Assembly: GCF_018282095.1 (NCBI RefSeq)
Contig: NZ_CP074126.1
Span: forward strand, 3,928,341 to 3,992,340
Source: Pseudovibrio brasiliensis
Lineage (GTDB): Bacteria; Pseudomonadota; Alphaproteobacteria; Rhizobiales; Stappiaceae
Length of the DNA stretch: 64,000 nt
Direction of reading: 5' to 3'
Made by a program: the position numbers and the translations under genes. The notes under the pieces were generated by a model, which was not told where the DNA came from, searched no databases, and saw only the letters and a list, made by a program, of their open reading frames with translations. This document shows, piece after piece, positions 36,888 to 44,962 of this stretch (position 1 is its first letter; each line of letters starts with the position of its first letter).

Positions 36888-37544
36888 TCAGGCAGACTCA
36901 GAAACCTGAGTATTTGCCTTGCATATGACGGCGTCACCGTCTTTCTCCAGCTCAATATTTAAGCCAGCTTCACCTGCCAACAAAACCGCATAGATCGGTT
37001 GAACAGTGTGGGCATCTACACGTTCTGGCTCCTGACCGGAAAGAATCTCACTTACAACCTGAGGGATTCGCGCATTCGTTCCTTCAGCTTTAAGGAGAAA
37101 GTTCGGAGCGCTCTCATCCCCTTCCATACTGATGGTAATGGTACCACCCCGTGGAACACACTGATTCATGAGCAAAAGCAGGTTCAGGATCAGCTTGACC
37201 TGATTCTTAGGTAGCAGCAGACGCGGCATGGTCCACTCAAGATTTGCCTTCTCATTGCTCATGTATCCAACAGCAACTTCCTGCGCATCACCCAGATCAA
37301 TGGAAGCACCGGCAGATCCGGCAGCACCAAACGCGAGGCGCGCAAACTGAAGTTTAGCAGAAGCTTGGCGGGCTGATTTACGAATAAGGTCCATCGCAAA
37401 GTCTGCCATGTCCTCATTGCCTTCTTCATCCAGCACTTCCAGACCGTTTGTGATTGCCCCAACAGGTGAGATAATGTCGTGGCACACACGGCTTGCGACG
37501 AGTGCGGCAAGATCAAGAGAAGACAATTCCTTAAATACTGACAT
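36888..37544 (-). CDS. chpT: Histidine phosphotransferase ChpT
   Basis: This 218-aa protein resembles a degenerate histidine kinase dimer without ATPase activity. The phospho-acceptor is His22 in ASRVCHDIISPVGAITNGLEVL, a distinctive ChpT signature. The second half (KNQVKLILNLLLLMNQCVPRGG) corresponds to the dead ATPase-like domain. In Caulobacter and Brucella ChpT passes phosphate from CckA to CtrA and CpdR. Here it heads the chemotaxis gene string, 10 kb from ctrA. CckA is not in the window. Confidence 0.93.
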   Translation of the reverse strand: MSVFKELSSLDLAALVASRVCHDIISPVGAITNGLEVLDEEGNEDMADFAMDLIRKSARQASAKLQFARLAFGAAGSAGASIDLGDAQEVAVGYMSNEKANLEWTMPRLLLPKNQVKLILNLLLLMNQCVPRGGTITISMEGDESAPNFLLKAEGTNARIPQVVSEILSGQEPERVDAHTVQPIYAVLLAGEAGLNIELEKDGDAVICKANTQVSESA

Positions 37545-37637
37545 AACCGCTCCAGAACGTTGGCCAACTGGCCCTATGATTGATTCGTGATGTGGCGAAA
37601 AAGGTACAAGCCTGCTGGTTTAATTCCAAGCTGGACA

Positions 37638-38123
37638 TCATTGATATGGACCGCATTTTACATCGCGTGCACGACTTTGTGCCTTTGCGAGCAAAATGTC
37701 CGGCGCCGTCAGAAACAAAGCCCTGTGTTCACGGCTCTGAAACAGCAATAACCGCTGGTTATAGACAAGGTAGATTTTCGCCAATCCCTCAGCTCGGTAG
37801 CCTTGCGCAAGTGAGAGGGCATCGCATCCCTGAAATAATGGGGCATAGACCTCTGGATCGTGCTTGAACGCTTCTCGATTACCTTCGTTAACGAACGCCC
37901 AAACTCGCCCTCCCCATGAGAGCGATAGGTCTTCATGTCCCTTTTCCGGAGTTTCTGAGACTTGATAGGAAACTGGATCACACATGGACAGCGTGTAGGC
38001 GAACCGCTCCTGCGCATAGGCGAATGCTGAGGCAGCACACAAAAAAAGGAGGGAACACCACGCAATTCGGCCTGTACGCACAAATTTTCTGTAGAAAACA
38101 TCAGAAATCATGAGAATGTCCAT
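37638..38123 (-). CDS. Exported YHS-domain-like protein
   Basis: The 161-aa protein starts with a basic stretch and a hydrophobic helix (TGRIAWCSLLFLCAASAFAYAQ), a signal peptide or lipid-free anchor. The mature part reads like a YHS domain: CDPVSYQVSE, then EDLSLSWGGRVWAFVNEGNREAF and DPEVYAPLFQGC. Three cysteines (CDPVS, GCDAL, VKCGP) could bind metal or form disulfides. YHS proteins are often linked to metal handling, but no metal gene is adjacent. Start uncertain between 38123 and an ATG at codon 5. Confidence 0.7.
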   Translation of the reverse strand: MDILMISDVFYRKFVRTGRIAWCSLLFLCAASAFAYAQERFAYTLSMCDPVSYQVSETPEKGHEDLSLSWGGRVWAFVNEGNREAFKHDPEVYAPLFQGCDALSLAQGYRAEGLAKIYLVYNQRLLLFQSREHRALFLTAPDILLAKAQSRARDVKCGPYQ

Positions 38124-38353
38124 CCAGAGTCCGAATCACCTGCATTAACTAAACCTGCAAGTTTGACAGAGATACAAAATTCGCGACGCCTGGCCAACGG
38201 GATGCACATCATTTACCCAGCTATACCTTGATTAACCACTAGGTAGATGTAAGGCACTATAACTTGTTGTACCTAAAAGTTGCACTATGCCCTTAACATT
38301 GGATTTGCTCTGAACAATCCAGATTCTCGGGTTTCTTGGAAGGAGACGTTGGC

Positions 38354-38950
38354 ATGATGACGAGCCTGTTCGCCAATCTGCGCAACAAAGCTGCAATCGT
38401 CCTTTGCGCCATTTTCGCTCTGCTGGCGCTCAACACACATTCATATGCACAAGCGGCTGTTGATCAGTCACGCTACCACGAGCAAGACATCCTCTCCGCA
38501 GGTCATGACTTCTTTGGCTCCATCTCCACCGGTCTGGCACAGGTCGTGGAACGTGCTGTTCAGCAATACGGTGAGCCAAACGGCTATATTCTGGGCCAGG
38601 AAGGCTCCGCTGCTTTCTTCGCAGGCGCTGCTTATGGTGAAGGCACCCTCTACACCCGCAACGCAGGCAACCACCAGATTTTCTGGCAGGGCCCATCTCT
38701 GGGCTTTGACGTTGGCGGCGACGGCGCACGCGTAATGATGCTGGTCTACGATCTGCCAAGTGTCGATGCCATCTATCGCCGCTATGTTGGTGCAAAGGGT
38801 TCTGCTTACCTCGTAGGCGGTTTCGGCATGCAGGTTCTGTCCAACAACGACATCTTCGTTGTGCCGGTTCGTGCAGGCGTTGGTGCCCGCCTCGGCCTCA
38901 ACATGGGCTATTTGAAATTTACTAGGAAGCCAACATGGAATCCTTTCTGA
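38354..38950 (+). CDS. eipA: EipA-type DUF1134 envelope protein
   Basis: The start is ATG 38354 with GGAAGGAGA upstream; the product is 198 aa. A signal peptide (residues 1-36, with LCAIFALLALNTHSYAQA) precedes a DUF1134 domain. The domain is recognisable from ILGQEGSAAFFAGAAYGEGTL, WQGPSLGFDVGGDGARVMML and the conserved C-terminus VGARLGLNMGYLKFTRKPTWNPF-like ending. In Brucella EipA is a periplasmic beta-barrel-fold protein needed for envelope integrity. The gene has its own terminator. Function by family similarity. Confidence 0.85.
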   Translation: MMTSLFANLRNKAAIVLCAIFALLALNTHSYAQAAVDQSRYHEQDILSAGHDFFGSISTGLAQVVERAVQQYGEPNGYILGQEGSAAFFAGAAYGEGTLYTRNAGNHQIFWQGPSLGFDVGGDGARVMMLVYDLPSVDAIYRRYVGAKGSAYLVGGFGMQVLSNNDIFVVPVRAGVGARLGLNMGYLKFTRKPTWNPF

Positions 38951-38979
38951 TATAACTAACCCTGCGTTAGTTATATTTT
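38950..38979 (+). terminator. Intrinsic terminator of the eipA-type gene
   Basis: ATATAACTAAC and GTTAGTTATAT form a perfect 11-bp stem with a 5-nt loop, followed by TTTTGG. The first base overlaps the stop codon, so it ends transcription directly after the gene. Confidence 0.8.
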
Positions 38980-39056
38980 GGCAAGTTAGTGTGTGAGAGA
39001 ATGCGCTTAAGTCTGCTGCAGACCCTCACACCCGTTAAACAGATCAGGCATAGTTT

Positions 39057-40367
39057 GTGATTGAAATTGCACTATACATTGCACTGGGTTTCTTCCTCGC
39101 GAGCATTCTAGCGCTCGCTGCCCTCCCCTTTATTTGGGGCCGTGCTGTACGCCTCACGCGCAAAGCGATTGAGACGTCCAACCCGATAAGCTATGCCCGT
39201 GCCACCATGGCAAAAGATGCGCTGCGCGCGCAGCACGCCATCGCGATCCGTCAGATGGAAGTTCGCCTGGAAGGCATGACGGAAAAGCTTGCTGAAAATG
39301 CATCCGCCCGCGCAACTGCCGAGGCACAACTCGCAGAGCTGAAGGAAGAGCTGAGTGTTGTGCAACTCAAGTCTGCCCGCGAGCGCAAAAACATGGCTCA
39401 GAAGGCAACACGCTTCCTGCGTCGTAGAAATCCATCTGAACCAATTCCCTTCTCCGCTGATGACCGCATCACGACAGAGCCAGAAGCAGAGTTGGAAACC
39501 GCAGGTGCTGAACAGACAGCTGACCAGAAGGCATCCGCTGAGATTATCCAGCTCAACAAACAGGCCGCCGCAGAAAAGACCCGCGAGCTTGATGCTGAGC
39601 TGAAGGACGAAGAAGGTGCGACCAAGCCAGTTGGCCCAATCGACACTTCAGAACTTCAGGATATGGATAACCCGCTTGCAGAGTTGGCAACTCAGATCTC
39701 TCAGCAGGTTTCAGAGATGACGGCGGAAGCGGAAACCAAGCATCAGCCAACCTCTCCGGCAGAGGCAGCGGAACTGGCCTCACAGTCGTTCACCAAACTC
39801 AAAAGCCGCTACAGCTCTCTGGAGCGCGAGCGTGATGACCTGAAACACGCCCTCCAGCAAGAGAAGGCAGCCAAAGAAAAAGCTGCCAAGCGCACCACCA
39901 GAAATCCGAATATCAAAACGCCTGAGCATATGAAAACTCTCGAAACCGATCTGGAAGAAGCAAAGAAAACAATCGAGAAGCTGACAAAGCAACTCGAGGA
40001 ACGCGCCAACAGCACTTCCAAGATCGAGGAAGCCGTTGATCTGCGCAATGAGCTGAAAGATCTTGCTGCCCAGATCACAGCAAAGGCAATTGCAGAAAAT
40101 CCTCCGCTTGCTGAAAAGTACGATGAAGTCCTGAAAGACCTCAGCACAATCGCCGCAAGCACACCGAAGGCTGAGGCAGCAAAGCCCAAAACCACGCGCA
40201 CCAGACGTGCTCCGGCGAAAACCACAAAGCCGCGCACCCGTAAGCCTGCAGCAGCAAAGAGCGCTCCAGCGGCAAAAGCTGACAAAGCAACGCCTGCACC
40301 AGAGCCAGACAAGAACCTTGCTGAACGCATCGCAGACGCAAGAAAGACCAGCAGCTCCCGCGGCTAA
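39057..40367 (+). CDS. Membrane-anchored coiled-coil protein with a histone-H1-like tail
   Basis: The start is GTG 39057; the product is 436 aa. One membrane helix (IEIALYIALGFFLASILALA, residues 2-21) is followed by a cytoplasmic-looking body. Charged heptad-rich segments at about 65-125 and 235-340 suggest coiled coils. From residue 360 the protein becomes Lys/Ala/Pro/Arg/Thr-rich with repeated KTTRTRR, KPRTRKPAAAK-like units, resembling the disordered basic tail of histone H1-like proteins. I associate its N-terminus with a conserved alphaproteobacterial family of unknown function. It could tether DNA or RNA to the membrane; that is speculation. Confidence 0.75.
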   Translation: MIEIALYIALGFFLASILALAALPFIWGRAVRLTRKAIETSNPISYARATMAKDALRAQHAIAIRQMEVRLEGMTEKLAENASARATAEAQLAELKEELSVVQLKSARERKNMAQKATRFLRRRNPSEPIPFSADDRITTEPEAELETAGAEQTADQKASAEIIQLNKQAAAEKTRELDAELKDEEGATKPVGPIDTSELQDMDNPLAELATQISQQVSEMTAEAETKHQPTSPAEAAELASQSFTKLKSRYSSLERERDDLKHALQQEKAAKEKAAKRTTRNPNIKTPEHMKTLETDLEEAKKTIEKLTKQLEERANSTSKIEEAVDLRNELKDLAAQITAKAIAENPPLAEKYDEVLKDLSTIAASTPKAEAAKPKTTRTRRAPAKTTKPRTRKPAAAKSAPAAKADKATPAPEPDKNLAERIADARKTSSSRG

Positions 40368-40391
40368 CCTTCGGCTTCACACATCTCAAAC

Positions 40392-40418
40392 AAAAGGCGC
40401 CTCAAACGGCGCCTTTTT
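40392..40418. terminator. Bidirectional terminator between convergent genes
   Basis: AAAAGGCGCC and GGCGCCTTTT make a 10-bp perfect stem with a 6-nt loop and T/A runs on both sides. It lies between the coiled-coil protein gene and glpR, which converge. Confidence 0.88.
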
Positions 40419-40451
40419 CGTATCCACTATCAGAATGCTGCGTTAGCCAGT

Positions 40452-41264
40452 TCAGGCTTCTGTCGGGCTCTTAGAGCCTCCACTTGCATCCTGTTGCGTC
40501 TTACCGGCCACTTCCACCAGTCGCACTTCATTGTCCGCCAGCAATTGACGGTAATCCTGCGAAACCAGCGTATCCGTCACAAACGTATCCACTTGTGCAA
40601 TATGACCGATCCGTACAGGAGCAGAACGCTCAAATTTGGTCTGGTCAGCGACCAGAATAACATGCCGCGCATTCTCAATGATCGCCTGCGCAACCCGCAC
40701 TTCACGGTAATCGTAGTCCAACAGCGCTCCATCACGATCCAGCGCAGACACACCAATCACAGCGTAGTCCACCTTAAACTGCCTGATGAAGTCCGCAGCA
40801 GCCTCCCCTACAATGCCGCCATCTGTTGCACGTACCAATCCGCCAGAGATGATCACTTCATTCTCTGAGAATGGGCGCAACGTACTCGCCACATTGAGGT
40901 TGTTGGTGATGATCATCAGGCCGGTACGCTGGATCAAAGCCCGCGCCACCGCCTCAGTGGTCGTTCCGATGTTCACAAAAAGCGATGCGCGATCCGGGAT
41001 CAGGTCAGCAGCGGCTTGCCCGATGGCTTCCTTCTCTTTGCCTGCCAGATCTTTACGTGCGGAATAGCCCAGGTTCTCAACGCCAAACGCCAGCAGCGCC
41101 CCGCCATGTACGCGGGTCAGCAGCCCTTGGTCGCTCAACTCTTTCAGGTCTTTGCGAATTGTCTGAGGAGACACAGAAAAGCGCGTGGCAAGTTCATCAA
41201 CTTCCACCTTCCCGGTCTCTCGGGCAATATCAAGAATAGAGTTGTGGCGCGAAACCAGCATCAT
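40452..41264 (-). CDS. glpR: Glycerol-3-phosphate regulon repressor GlpR (DeoR family)
   Basis: The 270-aa protein matches GlpR along its length. The helix-turn-helix is VEVDELATRFSVSPQTIRKDL (20-40, with RVHGGA at 51-56). The sensor domain contains LFVNIGTTTEAVARAL, LMIITNNLNVASTL, GIVGEAAADFI and YREVRVAQAIIENARHVILVAD, all conserved in E. coli GlpR. It should release DNA on binding glycerol-3-phosphate. The 20-residue C-terminal tail is extra. The gene is separated from glpK and glpD by 20 kb, which is unusual; the phased TTCG repeats upstream of glpD are its most likely target. Confidence 0.88.
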   Translation of the reverse strand: MMLVSRHNSILDIARETGKVEVDELATRFSVSPQTIRKDLKELSDQGLLTRVHGGALLAFGVENLGYSARKDLAGKEKEAIGQAAADLIPDRASLFVNIGTTTEAVARALIQRTGLMIITNNLNVASTLRPFSENEVIISGGLVRATDGGIVGEAAADFIRQFKVDYAVIGVSALDRDGALLDYDYREVRVAQAIIENARHVILVADQTKFERSAPVRIGHIAQVDTFVTDTLVSQDYRQLLADNEVRLVEVAGKTQQDASGGSKSPTEA

Positions 41265-41556
41265 GAATCAAGTCCGATAATTTTTTTGTACATTGCCACC
41301 AGTCTATAATCTGCGATGTTTCACAGTACTATAGCCAAAAGCACAGAAGCATCCAGACGACTATTAGATGAGTTCAAAACAAAAGTCCTCTTGCCTCTGC
41401 TCCCCTACTCTTAGTATTAATACGTCACAAAAAGGGGACAAGCTGCAACTTTTTCCATCTTTGTCATGATACCGCCCAAAGAAGTCCGTTAAAGCTCACG
41501 CGGATCAATACACTGTCTTATCAAAGTTCAGCTAGAAAATCTAAGAGGGACGAACT

Positions 41557-41826
41557 GTGACCCGCGTAATGGAACGGCAATACAGTGCCAATCGGTATTC
41601 TGCGAAGAAACCAGCCGCACTGAAAAGCAAACTCCAGACTGCTGAGGCCCGCATCGAAGTTCTCGACAACATCGATGACTTGAAAGAAATGAATGCTCAG
41701 CTCAGTGAAAGTCTGGCAAAGACCGTCAGCAACGAAACTCAGAGTGACGAAAAGCTCTGGAATGATGTTGATGGAGATAAAGAAGACCACCACCTCGGCG
41801 CAGGATTAAACGGTCGCTGGTTCTAA
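41557..41826 (+). CDS. Small charged protein of unknown function
   Basis: The start is GTG 41557 with AGAGGGA eight bases upstream; an ATG four codons downstream is an alternative. The 89-aa product is highly charged, with a predicted amphipathic helix (AALKSKLQTAEARIEVLDNI, then LKEMNAQLSESLAKTV) and an acidic C-terminus (NDVDGDKEDHH). No membrane segment and no recognised family. The good ribosome-binding site and helical pattern support a real gene. It stands alone with 292 bp upstream to glpR. Confidence 0.55.
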   Translation: MTRVMERQYSANRYSAKKPAALKSKLQTAEARIEVLDNIDDLKEMNAQLSESLAKTVSNETQSDEKLWNDVDGDKEDHHLGAGLNGRWF

Positions 41827-42026
41827 ACCGCACCTTTGGGCTTTCCTGCTGCAAACACGTCTATCCTTGAAGTGCTGCATCTCCCCATCTAGGGGAACCA
41901 TCCCCAAACAACATCCAAGCAAACACCACATACCATGGCTGACATGCGCTTTACCTTAAGCAAAAGATGCACGCGAGCTCAATGCTGCTTACCATCTCAA
42001 TAATAATGTATTGGGAAGAAAAGTAG

Positions 42027-42101
42027 TGGTACGCCCAAGGGGAATCGAACCCCTGTTTCCGCCGTGAAAGGGCGGCGTCCTAACCGCTAGACGATGGGCG
42101 C
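42027..42101 (-). tRNA. tRNA-Glu (UUC), copy 1
   Basis: Read on the minus strand, the 75-nt gene folds as a standard cloverleaf. The acceptor arm GCGCCCA pairs with TGGGCGT (one G-U pair), the D-loop contains TAGCGGTTAGGA, and the anticodon loop CTTTCAC gives anticodon UUC. The T-loop is GGGTTCGATTCCC, and ACCA is encoded at the 3' end. It belongs to a tandem set of three almost identical copies. Confidence 0.95.
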
Positions 42102-42173
42102 TCACATAGTGAGAGGACTTTTAAAAAGTCCTGTCTTCGAGCATATAACTGCCCGGTATTTCGAAGACAACTA

Positions 42174-42248
42174 TGGTACGCCCAAGGGGAATCGAACCCC
42201 TGTTTCCGCCGTGAAAGGGCGGCGTCCTAACCGCTAGACGATGGGCGC
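42174..42248 (-). tRNA. tRNA-Glu (UUC), copy 2
   Basis: The sequence is identical to copy 1 throughout the 75-nt body, including anticodon UUC and the encoded CCA. It lies 147 bp from copy 1, and the spacer resembles the spacer between copies 2 and 3, pointing to tandem duplication of the gene plus flank. Confidence 0.95.
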
Positions 42249-42322
42249 TCACATAGTGAGAAGACTTTTTGTAAAGTCCTGTCTTCAAGCAGATAACTGC
42301 TTGGTATCGCTGAGAAAGCTTT

Positions 42323-42397
42323 TGGTACGCCCAAGGGGAATCGAACCCCTGTTTCCGCCGTGAAAGGGCGGCGTCCTAACCGCTAGACGATGGGCGC
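42323..42397 (-). tRNA. tRNA-Glu (UUC), copy 3
   Basis: The 75-nt body is the same as in copies 1 and 2, with anticodon UUC. On the minus strand this is the first of the three genes, so the array is probably transcribed from a promoter in the region right of 42398. The base before the acceptor stem differs (G, reading GGCGCCCA), marking the outer boundary of the duplicated unit. Confidence 0.95.
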
Positions 42398-42451
42398 CTA
42401 AGCTTCGCTCTCGCGATGGACGGGGGTATATTGGCTAATTCCCCGCTTGGC

Positions 42452-42481
42452 AAGCCCCCTCCTCAAAAGAAAAGGGGGTTT
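42452..42481 (-). terminator. Possible terminator of the DUF6476-type gene
   Basis: On the minus strand, AAACCCCC and GGGGGCTT pair across a 14-nt pyrimidine/purine loop, six bases after the stop codon. There is no long T-run, so strength is uncertain. Confidence 0.5.
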
Positions 42482-42487
42482 ATCCAC

Positions 42488-42844
42488 CTATCTCGCAACA
42501 AAATCAGTGCGTGCGATTTTTCGGCCCGTCACAGGGTCGATATAGACAAGTGCTTGTGACGCACCTTCTTTCACCAGCACAACCAGATTTCCATCCATCT
42601 GGGTCACGGAGATAACCTGTGCTTCAGCGCCAATCGCAATTGTTGCAGCAATATTATCTGCGCTAACATTGGAATTATTGGCGTTAATCTTATAGAAGAT
42701 GGCCGCAAAGACAGCTAATAAGCCGAGCACCATGACAAGGCTTGACCCCATCAAGAGGCGGCGGAGCTTCGCTTGAAGCCTCAAAGCTGCTGGATCAAGT
42801 TCGTCCTGTACAGTCTCGTCGCTGTCAGTATTAGGATCACGCAT
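42488..42844 (-). CDS. Small single-pass membrane protein (DUF6476-like)
   Basis: The start at 42844 (MRDPNTDSDETVQDELDPAA) has AGGAG upstream; longer frames exist but would overlap the rluD start region. The 118-aa product has an acidic N-terminus, one membrane helix (LLMGSSLVMVLGLLAVFAAI, about residues 30-50) and a periplasmic domain of about 65 residues with beta-strand pattern ending in YIDPVTGRKIAR. Small proteins of this plan commonly sit next to rluD in alphaproteobacteria. No function known. Its start codon overlaps that of divergent rluD. Confidence 0.7.
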   Translation of the reverse strand: MRDPNTDSDETVQDELDPAALRLQAKLRRLLMGSSLVMVLGLLAVFAAIFYKINANNSNVSADNIAATIAIGAEAQVISVTQMDGNLVVLVKEGASQALVYIDPVTGRKIARTDFVAR

Positions 42845-43892
42845 GAACGATAAATCTCCTGAGGGCACCCAGCCACTCACAAACTCTGTAATTGCCGATG
42901 AGCAACAACCAACAGTCATCACACCAGAGCCGGAAGACACCGGCCGCCGTTTGGATGCTGTGCTCGCTGCGCATATAGATGACTTCAGTCGCAATCGACT
43001 TCAAGCCTTGATCCGGGCTGGTCAGGTTCAAATTGGCCAGCGCACGGTGTTGGAGCCTAAATATAGAGTCTGTGCCGGAGATACAATCACTCTTATTGTC
43101 CCGGAGCCAGAAGCAGCTGAACCACAGCCGGAAGATATCCCTCTGACGATCGTTTATGAGGACGAAGACCTGATCGTCATCGACAAACCGGCAGGCCTTG
43201 TCGTGCATCCGGGCGCTGGCAACCCTACCGGCACACTGGTCAACGCGCTGATCCACCATTGCGGTTCTTCCCTTTCCGGCATTGGTGGCGTCAAACGCCC
43301 TGGCATCGTTCATCGCATCGATAAAGACACCACAGGCCTGCTCGTTGTCGCCAAAAACGACATGGCGCACCAAGGTCTCGCAGCTCAGTTTGCCGATCAC
43401 GGCAGAACCGGCCCGTTGGAACGAGCTTATAAGGCTCTTGTCTGGGGCGCCCCCACAGCAGCAAAGGGAACCGTAGACGCCAATCTCGCTCGCTCCACCG
43501 CCAACCGCCAAAAGATCTCGGTTCTGAAAACCGGTGGCCGCCATGCGATAACCCATTGGCAGGTTCAGGAGCGTTTTGGCCCGCAGGATGAAGCTGCTGT
43601 CGCAAGTCTCATTGAATGTCGTCTGGAAACAGGCCGCACCCACCAAATCCGCGTACACATGTCCCACATCGGAAATCCGCTAATAGGTGATATGGATTAC
43701 GGTTCCGGGTTCAGAACTAAATACAATAAATTCCAAGAACCACTGAAAACCCAGTTGGCGGACTTCAAGCGACAGGCCCTACATGCAGGACTTTTGGCGT
43801 TTGCGCACCCAAGAACGCAGGAATTCATGAAGTTTGAATCGGAGTTACCCGCTGATTTTGCTGGTATTCTTCAATCATTACGAAAAATTTAG
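42843..43892 (+). CDS. rluD: 23S rRNA pseudouridine synthase (RluA/RluD family)
   Basis: The 349-aa protein starts at ATG 42843 with AGGA upstream. Residues 34-80 form an S4 RNA-binding domain (GRRLDAVLAAHIDDFSRNRL). The catalytic motif is GIVHRIDKDTTGLLVVAK with the nucleophilic D160. Later landmarks are ECRLETGRTHQIRVHM and a C-terminal HAGLLAFAHPRT. The family converts uridines in helix 69 of 23S rRNA. It lies upstream of rpoH by 150 bp on the same strand. RluC and RluA are related, but the S4 domain and length fit RluD best. Confidence 0.9.
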   Translation: MNDKSPEGTQPLTNSVIADEQQPTVITPEPEDTGRRLDAVLAAHIDDFSRNRLQALIRAGQVQIGQRTVLEPKYRVCAGDTITLIVPEPEAAEPQPEDIPLTIVYEDEDLIVIDKPAGLVVHPGAGNPTGTLVNALIHHCGSSLSGIGGVKRPGIVHRIDKDTTGLLVVAKNDMAHQGLAAQFADHGRTGPLERAYKALVWGAPTAAKGTVDANLARSTANRQKISVLKTGGRHAITHWQVQERFGPQDEAAVASLIECRLETGRTHQIRVHMSHIGNPLIGDMDYGSGFRTKYNKFQEPLKTQLADFKRQALHAGLLAFAHPRTQEFMKFESELPADFAGILQSLRKI

Positions 43893-44042
43893 GCCAAAAA
43901 AATTGCCGATCTGGTAGCGTTTTGGCCACAATGTTCCCATATAGAAACTTCAGGTGCGCTTCATCTGGAGGCACCAATGTGTGTTTGCCGAAAAGCCTGA
44001 TCCCTCGATCAGGCGGGAACACTAAGCAAGGAGGGGTGCTTT

Positions 44043-44936
44043 ATGGCCCGTAACCTACCAGCCCTCACGGGTGGCGAAGGCGGTTTAAGCCGCTATTTAG
44101 ATGAGATTAGAAAATTCCCGATGCTTCAGCCGCAGGAAGAGTACATGCTCGCCAAGCGCTACCGGGAACACGACGAACCTAAAGCTGCCGAAAAACTTGT
44201 AAATTCTCACCTGCGCCTCGTTGCAAAGATCGCAATGGGTTACCGCGGCTATGGCTTGCCACTGGGCGAAGTCATCTCCGAAGGTAACGTAGGCCTGATG
44301 CAGGCTGTAAAACGATTTGAGCCGGACAAAGGCTTCCGACTGGCAACCTATGCGATGTGGTGGATCAAAGCCTCCATTCAGGAGTATATCCTGCGCACTT
44401 GGTCGCTGGTAAAAATGGGCACCACCGCAAACCAGAAACGCCTGTTCTTCAACCTGCGCCGCGTCAAAGGCAAAATTCAGGCATTTGAAGACGGTGATCT
44501 GCGTCCGGAACAGGTCCAGCAGATTGCGACAACGCTCGGCGTAACGGAAAACGAAGTTGTTTCCATGAATCGCCGTTTGGGTGGCGACTCTTCCCTAAAC
44601 GCACCACTGCGCTCCAGCGAAGGTGAATCCAGCGAATGGCAGGATTGGCTCGTTGACGACTCCGAAAGCCAGGAAGCTGTGCTTGCTGAGCAGGAAGAGT
44701 ATGACGTACGCCGCGATATGCTGAAAAATGCGATGAGCGTTCTGAATGAACGTGAAACCCGCATCTTTGAAGCGCGTCGTCTGTCAGAAAACCCAATCAC
44801 TCTGGAAGAACTTTCCACTGAGTTTGGTGTCAGCCGCGAACGTGTTCGCCAGATTGAAGTGCGTGCTTTTGAAAAGGTCCAGAAGGCCGTTCAGGAAAGC
44901 GCAATGGCAATGGCTGCCCAACACGCAAGTGCATAA
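44043..44936 (+). CDS. rpoH: RNA polymerase heat-shock sigma factor RpoH (sigma-32)
   Basis: The 297-aa product starts at ATG 44043 with AGGAGGGG upstream. Region 2 includes LVNSHLRLVAKIAMGYRGYG and RLATYAMWWIKASIQEYILR; the RpoH box region contains QKRLFFNLRRVKGKI. Region 4 is LEELSTEFGVSRERVRQIEV. It directs RNA polymerase to heat-shock promoters. The RpoH box and length distinguish it from RpoD. The upstream 150 bp has no convincing promoter. Alphaproteobacteria often carry more than one rpoH; only one is visible here. Confidence 0.97.
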   Translation: MARNLPALTGGEGGLSRYLDEIRKFPMLQPQEEYMLAKRYREHDEPKAAEKLVNSHLRLVAKIAMGYRGYGLPLGEVISEGNVGLMQAVKRFEPDKGFRLATYAMWWIKASIQEYILRTWSLVKMGTTANQKRLFFNLRRVKGKIQAFEDGDLRPEQVQQIATTLGVTENEVVSMNRRLGGDSSLNAPLRSSEGESSEWQDWLVDDSESQEAVLAEQEEYDVRRDMLKNAMSVLNERETRIFEARRLSENPITLEELSTEFGVSRERVRQIEVRAFEKVQKAVQESAMAMAAQHASA

Positions 44937-44937
44937 T

Positions 44938-44962
44938 ACGTACTCCCGCTCAGGGGGTACGT
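44938..44962 (+). terminator. Hairpin after rpoH
   Basis: ACGTACTCCC and GGGGGTACGT pair with one wobble across a 5-nt loop, beginning just past the rpoH stop. A T-run is lacking, so it may be a weak terminator or a 3'-end stabiliser. Confidence 0.6.

Noticed and set aside
43915-43945. A sigma-32-type promoter (CCCATATA) upstream of rpoH
   Set aside because: The -10-like box has no -35 partner at the right distance.
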